Below are positions 52,893-62,356 of a DNA stretch of 64,000 nt, piece after piece; position 1 is the first letter of the stretch; each line of letters starts with the position of its first letter. The notes under the pieces are model-generated. The model was not told the origin of the DNA. It ran no database searches and saw nothing but the letters and a program-made list of their open reading frames with translations. The translations under genes were made by a program, and so were the position numbers. The stretch covers positions 1 through 64,000 of the forward strand of contig DXLU01000004.1 in NCBI GenBank assembly GCA_019414565.1, read 5' to 3'. The DNA comes from Collinsella sp. (lineage in GTDB: Bacteria; Actinomycetota; Coriobacteriia; Coriobacteriales; Coriobacteriaceae).

Positions 52893-52958
52893 AACAAACA
52901 ATTTGTTAGGTTTACCAATCAAAAAGTGTGATAGAACAGTGCTAACAAACTTTTTGTT
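52893..52958. promoter_or_regulatory. Pair of AACAAA-N3-TTTGTT inverted repeats
   Basis: Two 15-base sites, 52893-52907 (spacer CAA) and 52944-52958 (spacer CTT), stand 51 bases apart centre to centre, close to five helical turns, in the divergent spacer between a YheO-type regulator and ygeX. Confidence 0.7.
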
Positions 52959-53050
52959 TGGCATCCACATAAAAGTTCAGCCGTGTGAATGGGATCGGGC
53001 TGAAACGCGTATGCGGGGGCCGGCAAGAGAGGACTTAAGGAGTTCACCGT

Positions 53051-54265
53051 ATGGCCGATAAGATCCAGTGGGCGGGCAACACGATGCCCAAGAGCGATGA
53101 CAAGCACTTGGGAATCATGAGCCTCGACCACGTGAAGAAGGCCCGCGCCTTCCACCAGTCGTTCCCTCAGTACACCGTTACTCCGCTTGCCCGCCTGGAC
53201 GGCCAGGCCGCGCGCCTGGGCCTGTCCAACCTGTGCGTTAAGGACGAAAGCTATCGCTTTGGCCTCAACGCCTTTAAGGTCCTGGGCGGCTCGTTTGCCA
53301 TGGCCAACTATATTGCCGACGAGACCGGCAAGGACGTTGCCGACTGCACCTTCGATTACCTGACCTCCGATCAGCTGGCCGAGGACTTTGGCCAGGCTAC
53401 CTTCTTTACCGCCACCGACGGCAACCATGGCCGCGGCGTGGCATGGGCTGCCAACAAGCTGGGCCAGAAGGCCGTCGTGCACATGCCCAAGGGTTCCACC
53501 AAGCCCCGCTTCGATAACATTGCCGCCGAGGGCGCCACGGTGACCATCGAAGAGGTCAACTACGACGAGTGCGTGCGCATGGCCGCCGCCGAGGCCGACG
53601 CCTGCGAGCGCGGCGTCATCGTTCAGGACACCGCCTGGGAGGGCTACGAGAAGATCCCGTCCTGGATCATGGAGGGTTACGGCACCATGGCTTCCGAGGC
53701 TGCCGAGCAGCTGCGCGAGATGGCTATCAACCGCCCGACGCACGTCTTTGTCCAGGCTGGCGTAGGCTCGCTCGCCGGCGCCGTGGTGGGCTACTTCACC
53801 AACCTGTATCCCGATAACCCGCCCACCTTCGTCGTGGTTGAGTGCGCACCGGCCGCCTGCCTGTACAAGGGCGCTGCCGCCGGCGACGGCGACCCGCGTA
53901 TCGTGGACGGCGACATGCCCTCCATCATGGCCGGCCTGTGCTGCGGCGAGCCCAACATCCTTGGCTGGGATATCCTGCGCAACCACACCACCGCCTTCGT
54001 GTCCTGCCCCGACTGGGTCACCGCTCGCGGCATGCGCACCCTGGGCGCTCCCGAGAAGGGCGACCCGCGCGTCATCTCCGGCGAGTCCGGCGCCGTGACC
54101 ACCGGCCTGGTCGAGACCCTCATGCTCGATCCCGAGTACGCCGAGCTCAAGGAGCTCATCGGCCTGGACAAGACGAGCTCCGTGCTCTGCTTCTCCACCG
54201 AGGGCGACACCGATCCGGATCAGTACCGTCGCATCGTCTGGGAGGGCGAGTACCCGACTTGCTAG
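53051..54265 (+). CDS. ygeX: Diaminopropionate ammonia-lyase
   Basis: PLP enzyme of 404 residues that splits 2,3-diaminopropionate into pyruvate and two ammonia. The PLP Lys is K76 in N-A-F-K-V-L-G-G-S, and the T-D-G-N-H-G phosphate-contact loop and a late C-S/F-S-T-E-G-D segment are family features. It is part of the ygeX-ygeY-ygeW set tied to anaerobic urate/purine breakdown, where it would feed pyruvate and ammonia to fermentation. TTAAGGAG precedes the ATG. Confidence 0.95.
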   Translation: MADKIQWAGNTMPKSDDKHLGIMSLDHVKKARAFHQSFPQYTVTPLARLDGQAARLGLSNLCVKDESYRFGLNAFKVLGGSFAMANYIADETGKDVADCTFDYLTSDQLAEDFGQATFFTATDGNHGRGVAWAANKLGQKAVVHMPKGSTKPRFDNIAAEGATVTIEEVNYDECVRMAAAEADACERGVIVQDTAWEGYEKIPSWIMEGYGTMASEAAEQLREMAINRPTHVFVQAGVGSLAGAVVGYFTNLYPDNPPTFVVVECAPAACLYKGAAAGDGDPRIVDGDMPSIMAGLCCGEPNILGWDILRNHTTAFVSCPDWVTARGMRTLGAPEKGDPRVISGESGAVTTGLVETLMLDPEYAELKELIGLDKTSSVLCFSTEGDTDPDQYRRIVWEGEYPTC

Positions 54266-54280
54266 CAGACTGACCTGTCC

Positions 54281-54398
54281 GGAGGCAGCCGGAGGACTTT
54301 ACTCCCTGCTCGGACAGTCCTGCTCGCACGGAGAGCACATTAAGTGCTCTCCGGCTCGTGCGGAACTCGCGACGGAGCAAAGTCCTCCGTCCGCCTCC
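54281..54398 (+). repeat. Large nested hairpin between ygeX and ygeY
   Basis: Outer stem GGAGGC/GCCTCC (54281-54286/54393-54398). Middle stem CGGAGGACTTT/AAAGTCCTCCG (54290-54300/54379-54389) extends by CTCC/GGAG. Inner stem CGGAGAGCAC/GTGCTCTCCG (54329-54338/54344-54353). CTGTCCG (54275) could instead pair with CGGACAG (54311), an alternative fold. No T run is seen. Confidence 0.7.
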
Positions 54399-54503
54399 TA
54401 TGGTTGCTTGCTTGCCGGGTGCTCGACCTCACGCTGCTTGGCACAAGTGATCTATCTGAAATATCTACCTGTAGGTAAACCCTTGTAGAAAGGTTGACTG
54501 TTG

Positions 54504-55889
54504 ATGACTAAGGAACTCGATTTCGAGGCAATTAAAAACGCTGCTGAGTCTCACCGCGCTGACATGACCCGCTTCCTGCGCGCCATGATCTCGCACCCCT
54601 CTGAGTCCTGCGAGGAGGGCGAGGTTGTCGCTTGCATCAAGGCCGAGATGGAGAGCCTTGGCTATGACGAGGTCAAGGTCGACGGCCTGGGCAACGTCAT
54701 GGGCTTTATGGGCGAGGGCGACAAGATCATCGCCATCGACTCTCACATCGACACCGTCGGCATCGGCAACATCGAGAACTGGGATGCCGATCCCTATGAG
54801 GGCTACGAGACCGACGAGATTATCTACGGCCGCGGCGGCTCTGACCAGGAGGGCGGTATGGCTTCCGCTACCTATGCTGCCAAGATGATGAAGGACATGG
54901 GCCTCATCCCCGAGGGCTACAAGATCATGGTCGTCGGCACCGTCCAGGAAGAGGACTGCGACGGCATGTGCTGGCAGTACATCTACAACAAGGACGGCAT
55001 TAAGCCCGAGTTCGTCATTTCCACCGAGCCCACCGACGGCGGCATCTATCGCGGTCACCGCGGCCGTATGGAGATCCGCGTCGACGTTCACGGCACCTCC
55101 TGCCACGGCTCCGCTCCCGACCGCGGCGACAACGCCATCTACAAGATGGCCGACATCATCGCCGACGTCCGCGCCCTCAACAACAACGGCTGCGACGAGT
55201 CGACCGACATCAAGGGTCTCGTCAAGATGCTCGACCCCAAGTACAACCCCGAGCACTTCGAGGACGCCCGCTTCCTGGGCCGCGGCACCTGCACCGTCAG
55301 CCAGATCTTCTACACCAGCCCCAGCCGCTGCGCTGTCGCTGACTCCTGCGCCATCTCCATCGACCGTCGCATGACCGCCGGCGAGACCTGGGAGTCCTGC
55401 CTGGACGAGATCCGCAACCTGCCGGCCGCCAAGAAGTACGGCGACGACGTGAAGGTCTCCATGTACATGTACGACCGTCCGTCCTGGACCGGCGAGGTCT
55501 ACGAGACCGAGGCTTACTTCCCCACGTGGATCAACAAGGAGACCGCTCCGCACGTCAAGGCCCTCGTCGACGCCCACAAGGCCATGTTCGGTGACGAGCG
55601 CATCGGCTGCGAGCCCAGCATGGACAAGCGCACCGGTCGTCCGCTGTGCGACAAGTGGACCTTCTCCACGAACTGCGTTTCCATCCAGGGTCGCTATGGC
55701 ATCCCCTGCGTCGGCTTTGGCCCGGGTGCCGAGTCTCAGGCTCACGCTCCCAACGAGGTCACCTACAAGGACGACCTGGTCACCGCTGCCGCCATGTATG
55801 TGGCTGCCCTGAACCTCTACGATCCGAGCCAGGCCGATGGCGACGCCACCGTGTTCCGCGCCGGTCTGACCAACAACAAGATCGACTAG
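54504..55889 (+). CDS. ygeY: YgeY family selenium-linked hydrolase (M20 peptidase-like)
   Basis: M20-type metallohydrolase of 461 residues. The metal ligands include H in D-S-H-I-D-T-V, D in [10 protein letters not shown] and E-E in T-V-Q-E-E-D-C-D. Relatives in this cluster are proposed to hydrolyse an amide in ring-opened purine products, releasing an amino acid such as diaminopropionate for YgeX. A TTG three bases earlier is an alternative start. The spacer ahead holds the nested hairpin and a TACCT/AGGTA palindrome. Confidence 0.93.
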   Translation: MTKELDFEAIKNAAESHRADMTRFLRAMISHPSESCEEGEVVACIKAEMESLGYDEVKVDGLGNVMGFMGEGDKIIAIDSHIDTVGIGNIENWDADPYEGYETDEIIYGRGGSDQEGGMASATYAAKMMKDMGLIPEGYKIMVVGTVQEEDCDGMCWQYIYNKDGIKPEFVISTEPTDGGIYRGHRGRMEIRVDVHGTSCHGSAPDRGDNAIYKMADIIADVRALNNNGCDESTDIKGLVKMLDPKYNPEHFEDARFLGRGTCTVSQIFYTSPSRCAVADSCAISIDRRMTAGETWESCLDEIRNLPAAKKYGDDVKVSMYMYDRPSWTGEVYETEAYFPTWINKETAPHVKALVDAHKAMFGDERIGCEPSMDKRTGRPLCDKWTFSTNCVSIQGRYGIPCVGFGPGAESQAHAPNEVTYKDDLVTAAAMYVAALNLYDPSQADGDATVFRAGLTNNKID

Positions 55890-56090
55890 TCCCATTCCTT
55901 GATCTTGTTGAGCCGGGGGCCGCTCGTGTCCCCGGCACCCCCTGTTGACTTGGGGCCCGCGGTCGTTATCTCCCATGCTTCCTCAACGGTAGCGGGTCCT
56001 CGTCATAGCGCTCTGCATGTTCTAGCCACACGCGCATGCCGGAGCACATCTACTCATTGCAATCGTTTCATCTTTGGAAAGGATATTTAC

Positions 56091-57293
56091 ATGGATGCCA
56101 AGTTTACCGAGCTCGTCGAGCAGCTGAACGGCCTCGATTTTAAGGGCATGTACGGCAGCGACTTCCTGCACACCTGGGATAAGACCACCGATGAGCTCAA
56201 GGCGCTCTACATCGTCGCTGACGCCCTGCGCGAGCTGCGCGAGAACAACGTTTCGTCCAAGATCTTCGATTCGGGTCTGGCCGTCTCCCTGTTCCGCGAC
56301 AACTCCACCCGTACGCGCTTCTCCTTCTCCAAGGCCGCTAACCTGCTCGGCCTTGAGCTGCAGGACCTGGACGAGAAGAAGTCCCAGATCGCTCACGGCG
56401 AGACCGTCCGCGAGACCGCTACCATGATCTCCTTCATGGCCGACGTCATCGGCATCCGCGACGACATGTACATCGGCAAGGGCGACGCCTACATGGCCGA
56501 GGTCTCCGAGTCTGTCCAGCAGGCCTACGAGGACGGCGTTCTGGATCACCGTCCCACGCTCATCTCCCTGCAGTCCGACTCCGATCACCCCACGCAGTCC
56601 TCTGCCGACATGCTCTACCTCATCAACGAGTTTGGCGGTCTTGAGAACCTCAAGGGCAAGAAGGTTGCCGTCACCTGGGCCTACTCGCCCTCTTACGGCA
56701 AGCCGCTGTCCTGCCCGCAGTCGCTGATCAGCCTGCTGCCCCGTTTTGGCATGGACGTCACCTTGGCCCACCCCGAGGGCTACGACCTCATGCCCGAGGT
56801 CGTCGAGCGCGCCAAGGGTTATGCCGCCGAGTCCGGCACCACCTTTAAGCAGGTCAACACCATGGCCGAGGCCTTCGAGGGCGCCGACATCGTGATCCCG
56901 AAGAGCTGGGCTCCGTTTGCCGCCATGGAGAAGCGCACCAACCTGTACGCCGAGGGCGACGACGCCGGCATCGCTGCACTCGAGAAGGAGCTGCTCGCTC
57001 AGAACGCCACGCATCAGGATTGGTGCTCCACGACCGAGCTCATGGAGAAGACCGCCAACGGCCAGGACACCATCTTTATGCATCCGCTGCCCGCCGACAT
57101 CTCCGGTGTCTCTTGCGAGCACGGCGAGGTCAACGCCGACGTCTTCGACATGCACCGCGTGGGCATGTACAAGGAGGCCAGCTACAAGCCGTACGCCATC
57201 GCAGCCATGATGTTCCTGCAGAAGGTTGCCGATCCCGCCGCTACCCTCAAGGCCCTCGACGAGCGCAACACCGCCCGTTGGTTCCAGGCCTAA
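56091..57293 (+). CDS. ygeW: YgeW knotted carbamoyltransferase
   Basis: Carbamoyltransferase of 400 residues. The carbamoyl-phosphate motif S-T-R-T-R lies in F-R-D-N-S-T-R-T-R-F-S, and H-P-L-P-A is near the C-terminus. It likely phosphorolyses a carbamoylated intermediate (a ureido compound) to carbamoyl phosphate, which a carbamate kinase could use for ATP; no kinase gene is in the window. The frame is open to 55899, but GGAAAGGA before the ATG fixes the start. A CCGGGG/CCCCGG hairpin lies in the ygeY-ygeW gap. Confidence 0.94.
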   Translation: MDAKFTELVEQLNGLDFKGMYGSDFLHTWDKTTDELKALYIVADALRELRENNVSSKIFDSGLAVSLFRDNSTRTRFSFSKAANLLGLELQDLDEKKSQIAHGETVRETATMISFMADVIGIRDDMYIGKGDAYMAEVSESVQQAYEDGVLDHRPTLISLQSDSDHPTQSSADMLYLINEFGGLENLKGKKVAVTWAYSPSYGKPLSCPQSLISLLPRFGMDVTLAHPEGYDLMPEVVERAKGYAAESGTTFKQVNTMAEAFEGADIVIPKSWAPFAAMEKRTNLYAEGDDAGIAALEKELLAQNATHQDWCSTTELMEKTANGQDTIFMHPLPADISGVSCEHGEVNADVFDMHRVGMYKEASYKPYAIAAMMFLQKVADPAATLKALDERNTARWFQA

Positions 57294-57315
57294 AGCTGGG
57301 TTGAGGTAAGCCATG

Positions 57316-57356
57316 TAAAGGGGGCGCTCTGCCAACCGGCGGGGTGCCCCTTTTTG
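57316..57356 (+). terminator. Intrinsic terminator after ygeW
   Basis: AAAGGGG pairs with CCCCTTT across a GC-rich loop, ending in a five-T run. Confidence 0.75.
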
Positions 57357-57443
57357 CATCGTGGGCGTGCGGGATAAGCGCTTTCGATGTAGATGCCCCG
57401 CGACGCGAGTTATGGGTACGATGGTTTCAGGGGAGGTATCGCC

Positions 57444-58058
57444 ATGAAACTTGGTTGCGTCATTATGGCTTCGGGCGAGGGCAAGCGATTTGGCTCTAAC
57501 AAGATGCTCGCCGATATCTATGGCGAGCCGCTGATTGCCCGGACCATTGATTCGGTTCCCCGGGGCTTTGACGTTGTGGTTTCGACGCGTTGGCCCGAGG
57601 TCGCTCAGATTTGTGATGACAAGCATTGCCCGTGCGTGCTGCACGATGGCGAGCTGCGCAGCGAAAGCGTCCGTGCGGGCCTTTCGTGGGGAGTCGAACG
57701 TAACTGGAAAGGTTGCCTCTTTTTGCCGGGCGACCAGCCGCTCGTGAGTTCGGATTCTTTTGAGGCTATGGTTCGTGCATTTGACGAGCGTGGCCGCAAG
57801 CATCCGGTGCGTCTTGCGTGCAACGGTGAGCCTTCGAGCCCGGTGCTCTTTCCGGCGGAACTGTTCGATGCACTTATGTGTCTTGAGGGTAAGGACGGCG
57901 GCGGTTCGATCCTCAAGGACCGTACCGACGTGGTGCTGGTCGAGGCGCGTGCCTACGAGCTGTGGGACGTCGATACCGTCAAGGGACAGCGACGCATAAC
58001 GGAGCATATCGCCGCCTGCTCGTATTTTGATCGCGTGGCCAACTGCATCAATCAATAA
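57444..58058 (+). CDS. MobA-like nucleotidyltransferase (molybdenum cofactor cytidylyltransferase type)
   Basis: Enzyme of 204 residues with the NTP-binding start A-S-G-E-G-K-R-F-G-S-N-K-M-L (about 8-21) and a L-P-G-D-Q-P-L-V-S motif near 90. This family (MocA) attaches CMP to molybdopterin for xanthine-dehydrogenase-type enzymes, which matches XdhD in the same island. GGGGAGG precedes the ATG at 57444. It starts the MobA-like/hyuA pair. Confidence 0.85.
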   Translation: MKLGCVIMASGEGKRFGSNKMLADIYGEPLIARTIDSVPRGFDVVVSTRWPEVAQICDDKHCPCVLHDGELRSESVRAGLSWGVERNWKGCLFLPGDQPLVSSDSFEAMVRAFDERGRKHPVRLACNGEPSSPVLFPAELFDALMCLEGKDGGGSILKDRTDVVLVEARAYELWDVDTVKGQRRITEHIAACSYFDRVANCINQ

Positions 58059-58067
58059 GGAGCAATT

Positions 58068-59435
58068 ATGATCATCATCAAAAACGGCGCACTCGTGACG
58101 CCCCAGGGGCTTCGCCGCGCCGATCTTGCCATGGATGGCGATAAGATCGTGCGGATTGTCGCGGCGATTGAGCCGGCCGGGGGCGATACCGTCGAGGATG
58201 CTGCGGGCTGCTGGGTGTTCCCGGGCTTTATCGATGGGCACACGCACATGCAGTGCTGGACCGGCATGGATTGGACAGCCGATAGCTTTGAGACCGGCAC
58301 GCGCGCGGCTGCCTGCGGCGGCACGACGACCATTGTGGACTACGCGACGGCCGATCGCGGCGTGACCATGCCCGATGCCTTGGTCGAGTGGCATCATCGC
58401 GCCGACGGCACCTGCACCGCCAACTATGCCTTCCATATGGCGCTTGCCGAGTGGAATGAGCGCAACCGCGCCGATCTTTCGGCCATGCGCGAGGCGGGCG
58501 TGTCGTCGTTTAAGACCTACTTTGCCTACGACCATCTGCGCCTGGACGATGCCGAGACGCTCGAGGTGCTGGAGGAGCTCAAGCGCGTGGGCGGTATCCT
58601 GTGCGTGCATTGCGAGAACGGCACGTTGGTCAACGCGCTGCAGAAGCGCGTGTTTGAGCAGGGTATCCACGGGCCCGAGGGCCATGCGCTCAGCCGTCCG
58701 GACGTGTGTGAGGCCGAGGCCGTGAGCCGCCTGCTGTATCTGGCGCACTTGGCCGGGGACGCTCCGGTCAACGTGGTGCACCTTTCGACCAAGCTGGGGC
58801 TCGAGGCCATTCGCGCTGCCAAAGCGCGCGGGCAGAAGAACATCTATGTCGAGACATGCCCTCAGTATCTGATGCTCGACGACACCTGCTATCTGGAGCA
58901 GGGCGAGGACGGCTTTGCGGGCGCCAAGTACGTGATGAGCCCGCCGCTGCGCCATGCCGGTGACCGTGCCGCGCTGCGCGAGGCGCTTGTGGCTGGCGAG
59001 ATCGATACTATTGCGACCGATCATTGCAGCTTTAACCTGCACGGGCAAAAGGACCGAGGACGCGATGATTTCCGCGCGATTCCCAACGGCGGGCCCGGCG
59101 TGGAGCATCGTCCCGTTGCGATTGCCACGAGCTTTGAGGGACAGCTGGGTCCCGAGGATCTGTGCCGCTTGATGAGCGAGAATCCGGCGCGCGTTTTTGG
59201 CATGTATCCGCGCAAGGGCTGTCTTGCCGAGGGCGCCGATGCCGACGTGTGCGTGTGGGATCCGTGCGCGCGTTGGACGATCAGCGCCGCGACGCAGCAT
59301 CAGGCCGTGGACTACACGCCGCTCGAGGGCTTTGAGGCACATGGCCGCGCCAAGGCCGTGTTTGTGAACGGCGTGCTGGCGGCACGCGACGGCGAGCCCA
59401 CCGGAGCCCAACCCGGCCGCTACGTGCCCCGCTAA
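58068..59435 (+). CDS. hyuA: Dihydropyrimidinase/hydantoinase (YgeZ/HyuA type)
   Basis: Cyclic amidohydrolase of 455 residues. H58-x-H60 (D-G-H-T-H), the carboxylated Lys149 in S-S-F-K-T-Y, the H in V-H-C-E-N and V-V-H-L-S, and D in A-T-D-H-C-S-F form the two-metal site. It opens dihydropyrimidine or hydantoin rings and, in this cluster, presumably a purine-derived ring. Ten bases follow the MobA-like gene, with AAGGAG as ribosome site. Confidence 0.93.
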   Translation: MIIIKNGALVTPQGLRRADLAMDGDKIVRIVAAIEPAGGDTVEDAAGCWVFPGFIDGHTHMQCWTGMDWTADSFETGTRAAACGGTTTIVDYATADRGVTMPDALVEWHHRADGTCTANYAFHMALAEWNERNRADLSAMREAGVSSFKTYFAYDHLRLDDAETLEVLEELKRVGGILCVHCENGTLVNALQKRVFEQGIHGPEGHALSRPDVCEAEAVSRLLYLAHLAGDAPVNVVHLSTKLGLEAIRAAKARGQKNIYVETCPQYLMLDDTCYLEQGEDGFAGAKYVMSPPLRHAGDRAALREALVAGEIDTIATDHCSFNLHGQKDRGRDDFRAIPNGGPGVEHRPVAIATSFEGQLGPEDLCRLMSENPARVFGMYPRKGCLAEGADADVCVWDPCARWTISAATQHQAVDYTPLEGFEAHGRAKAVFVNGVLAARDGEPTGAQPGRYVPR

Positions 59436-59480
59436 CGGGAAGACCGCCGGGGTAGCTAATTTGGGACGGGGCTCTTTTAG

Positions 59481-60218
59481 CTACCCCTGGAGGCTGGTGG
59501 CGACGATGGGGCGGTCGAGGGCTACCTCGAAGCGATCTGCCATCGTTAGGTCGGCAAGCGTGTCGACTTGGTTGAGCATGATACGGGCATTGTTGAGGTT
59601 CAGCATCTGCAGCTCGGCATTGAGCACCTGGGCGACGCGCTCTGGGGTGGCAGCGTCGGTGGGCTCGCAGCCGCAGCGCTCGCAGAAGAGCTCGGGGCGG
59701 TGGACAACCTCGGCGACGGGCTTGCCCAGCCCCGAGGCGCCGACGACCCAGACGACGTTTGCCGTGCCGGCGGGAACGACCGGCTCCCAGGCGGCGTGGG
59801 CCTTGAGCGGGAGCCGCTTGCTGCCGTCCGCCTCGGCCAGGACGTAGTCAAAGCACTGTGCCAGCTCGCCGAGCGGTTCGGCGGGGGCGGAGAGCTTGCC
59901 CGTCTGGGGGTTCAAGACGCCTGCCTGGCAGATGCTTCCGCGCGCAAGGCCCGCGCAGGCCTCGCAAGTGCAACCGGGGACATGTGCGGCGTCCGGCTTC
60001 CAAGGCGCGGCGTCCAGGCGACGGCTCGACCCGTCCCATGGCACGCCGGCGACGGGAAACATATGCGTGGTGGTGCAGAGGAGCACGCGGCCGCCAGCGC
60101 GCATGAGCTCGAGACCCAGCGTCTTGAGCAAGGTCGACTTGCCTCCGCTGCCGATAATCGCGGTAATGCCCGGCTCGATCCTGAGCGCCGAGGCAAGATT
60201 GTCGCTAACCGTTTCCAT
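59481..60218 (-). CDS. yqeC: YqeC, selenium-dependent hydroxylase accessory protein
   Basis: Protein of 245 residues with a P-loop-like start (I-I-G-S-G-G-K-S-T-L-L, about 22-31), a D-Y-V-L-A-E-A-D-G-S-K motif near 125-135 and cysteines in C-T-C-E-A-C and C-E-R-C-G-C. YqeC proteins occur only with selenium-dependent molybdenum hydroxylases and are thought to mature the selenium cofactor. Convergent with hyuA and divergent from yqeB. Confidence 0.92.
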   Translation of the reverse strand: METVSDNLASALRIEPGITAIIGSGGKSTLLKTLGLELMRAGGRVLLCTTTHMFPVAGVPWDGSSRRLDAAPWKPDAAHVPGCTCEACAGLARGSICQAGVLNPQTGKLSAPAEPLGELAQCFDYVLAEADGSKRLPLKAHAAWEPVVPAGTANVVWVVGASGLGKPVAEVVHRPELFCERCGCEPTDAATPERVAQVLNAELQMLNLNNARIMLNQVDTLADLTMADRFEVALDRPIVATSLQG

Positions 60219-60320
60219 CTGTTCGCCGCCGTATAATACTGTGATAATAAATAATCATCAGAGTAGCGGTCGAACCGCTTTTGCTCTGCTCAAACCGTAG
60301 CACAGGGAGGTGCCCCGGGA

Positions 60321-61115
60321 ATGCTCGTTTATGTTCGCGGCGCCGGCGATATCGCCACGGGTGTCGCTGCCCGTTTGGTGCGCGCCGGCGTGTCGGTCGT
60401 TATGGCCGATATCGCGGTTCCCACGTGCATCCGTCGTACAATCAGTTTTTGCGAGGCCATTCGCTTGGGCGAGGTCCAGGTCGAGGGTATTTGCGCCCGC
60501 TTGGCGCAGACGCCGACAGAGGTGCTTGCAATTACCGAGGCCGGAGACGTCGCCGTCGTGGTAGACCCCCAGGCCAAGATGCTCGACGAACTGAAGCCCG
60601 CGGCCGTGGTGGACGCGATTCTGGCCAAGCGCAACTTGGGCACCACGCGCGATATGGCGCCTGTCGTTATTGCCGTGGGACCGGGCTTCACCGCGCCGGT
60701 TGACTGCGACGCAGCGGTCGAAACCATGCGCGGGCATTTTTTGGGCCGCGTCATTACCCAAGGTTCGCCCCAGCCCAACACGGGCGTGCCGGGCGTCATC
60801 GCCGGCTATGGCAAGGAACGAGTTATCCACAGCCCCGCCGCCGGCGTGTTTCGGTCCGACCGCGCAATCGGCGACATCGTGAGCGCCGGAGACGTGATTG
60901 GCTACGCGGGAGATACACCCATGTGCACGCAGATCGATGGCTGTCTGCGCGGGCTTTTGGCGAACGGCGTGCGGGTGACTGAGGGCTTTAAATGCGCCGA
61001 TGTCGATCCGCGCGGCGACGCCAGCTACATCAACTATATTTCGGACAAGGCGACATCGGTCGGCGGCGGCGTGCTCGAGGCACTCGCTATGCTCACCGAT
61101 GTCTTTAGAGGATAG
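60321..61115 (+). CDS. yqeB: YqeB, selenium-dependent molybdenum hydroxylase system protein
   Basis: Protein of 264 residues with a Rossmann-like start (V-R-G-A-G-D-I-A-T-G-V-A, about 4-15) and the D-C-D-A-A-V-E-T-M-R-G-H-F-L-G-R-V-I-T-Q-G-S motif near 132. It is a marker protein of the labile-selenium cofactor pathway, with YqeC and XdhC. Nine bases before xdhC. AGGGAGG precedes the ATG. Confidence 0.93.
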   Translation: MLVYVRGAGDIATGVAARLVRAGVSVVMADIAVPTCIRRTISFCEAIRLGEVQVEGICARLAQTPTEVLAITEAGDVAVVVDPQAKMLDELKPAAVVDAILAKRNLGTTRDMAPVVIAVGPGFTAPVDCDAAVETMRGHFLGRVITQGSPQPNTGVPGVIAGYGKERVIHSPAAGVFRSDRAIGDIVSAGDVIGYAGDTPMCTQIDGCLRGLLANGVRVTEGFKCADVDPRGDASYINYISDKATSVGGGVLEALAMLTDVFRG

Positions 61116-61124
61116 AAGGCGGCA

Positions 61125-62168
61125 ATGGAAAAGCTCGATGTTGTGAATGCGGCGCTTGCCGCCCTGCGTGCTGGCGAGACGTGCGAGCTCGTGGTCGTGG
61201 CCGGTACGGCGGGGTCATCACCACGCGGCGTGGGCGCCTGGATGGCCGTCTTTGCCGATGGCAGCCAAGCGGGCACCATCGGCGGCGGCAAGATTGAGCT
61301 CTTTGCGCTGGACGAGGCGCGCGAGCTGCTGGCCGCAGGGCAATCGCGTCTGGTCCGCTACACCATGGGCGGCGAGAACTCCGATACCGGCATGATCTGC
61401 GGCGGAGCCATCTGCCTGTGCTACCTGCATTTGGATGCGACTCAGGCACCGTTGTTCCAGTCGATTGCCGACGTCTTGGCCTATCGGCGCATCGGCGACT
61501 TCGTCATCGACTTTGAGCCGTTTATCGCGAGCGCGCTCGAGGGCGATGTGGTTGAGTACCATGGCGAGACATCGCGCCATACCATTGCCGGCTGCCCCGA
61601 GCTTTCGCTGGTGGAGGAGGGGAGTAAGGTCACCTACACCAACGCCGCCTCCGAGATTCCCCCGGCGCACATCGAGACGCTCTGCCCCGAGGGCCTGACC
61701 TACATCTTTGGCTGCGGACACGTGGGCGCTGCGACGGCGCGCGTACTCACGGCGGCGGGCTTTGCCGTTGTGGCGTGCGATGACCGCCCCGGCACGCTGA
61801 CGCCCGAATGGGTGCCCGGTGTCTACGATCGTCGCCTGGTCGATTACAAGAACCTGAGCAAGCAGTGCCCCATCGGCCCGCGCGACTTGGTGGTCGTGGC
61901 CACAGCAGGCCACAAGTCCGATATCGACGTGGTGATTCAGGCCATGCGCGCTAAACCCGCCTATCTGGGCTGCTTGGGCTCGCGCCGCAAGACGGCCTTT
62001 GTGCGCGCCCGTTTGGAGCAGGAGGGCTTTACGCAGGACCAGATCGACGGGCTGCATCTGCCAATCGGCGTTGCCATCGAGGCCGAGGATCCCGAGGAGA
62101 TTGCCATCTCCATCGCTGCCGAGATGATCCACCTGCGCCGTACCAAGCTCGTCCCCCGCAAGCGCTAG
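61125..62168 (+). CDS. xdhC: XdhC/CoxI family molybdenum cofactor insertion/sulfuration chaperone
   Basis: Protein of 347 residues. The N-terminal XdhC domain (G-S-S-P-R-G-V-G-A-W-M near 30) is followed by a Rossmann-type C-terminal domain (I-F-G-C-G-H-V-G-A-A-T near 195) and the G-C-L-G-S-R-R-K motif near 285. XdhC binds the molybdenum cofactor and inserts it, after sulfuration or selenation, into hydroxylases such as XdhD. Last gene before the ribosomal block resumes. Confidence 0.93.
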   Translation: MEKLDVVNAALAALRAGETCELVVVAGTAGSSPRGVGAWMAVFADGSQAGTIGGGKIELFALDEARELLAAGQSRLVRYTMGGENSDTGMICGGAICLCYLHLDATQAPLFQSIADVLAYRRIGDFVIDFEPFIASALEGDVVEYHGETSRHTIAGCPELSLVEEGSKVTYTNAASEIPPAHIETLCPEGLTYIFGCGHVGAATARVLTAAGFAVVACDDRPGTLTPEWVPGVYDRRLVDYKNLSKQCPIGPRDLVVVATAGHKSDIDVVIQAMRAKPAYLGCLGSRRKTAFVRARLEQEGFTQDQIDGLHLPIGVAIEAEDPEEIAISIAAEMIHLRRTKLVPRKR

Positions 62169-62186
62169 TCGCATCCCCATCAATAA

Positions 62187-62251
62187 GTTGCGGTGAAATA
62201 CGGGCTGTTTAAGCCAGTTAAGCCGTCAAACAGTCCCTATTTCACCGCAAC
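62187..62251. repeat. Imperfect inverted repeat downstream of xdhC
   Basis: GTTGCGGTGAAATA (from 62187) and its complement TATTTCACCGCAAC (to about 62251), extended by CTGTTT/AACAG, with an 18-base loop. It could terminate xdhC transcription, but lacks a T run. Confidence 0.6.
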
Positions 62252-62327
62252 TGCCATTTTCCTCCGTCGCATGCGGATCGGTTTGTGCGGGGGAGTTGTG
62301 GAGTTGTGCAGGCAGACGAGGTTTTTC

Positions 62328-62356
62328 TGGAAATACGCTCCCGATGCGCGTATAGT
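62328..62356 (+). promoter_or_regulatory. Candidate promoter for the rplE block
   Basis: TGGAAA (62328-62333) and TATAGT (62351-62356) are 17 bases apart, 140 bases before rplE. The rest of 62252-62493 has no gene. Confidence 0.6.

Noticed and set aside
56022..59411. A 1129-codon open frame on the - strand
   Set aside because: It runs antisense across ygeW, the MobA-like gene and hyuA, has no protein-like features and is a by-product of strong third-position GC bias.
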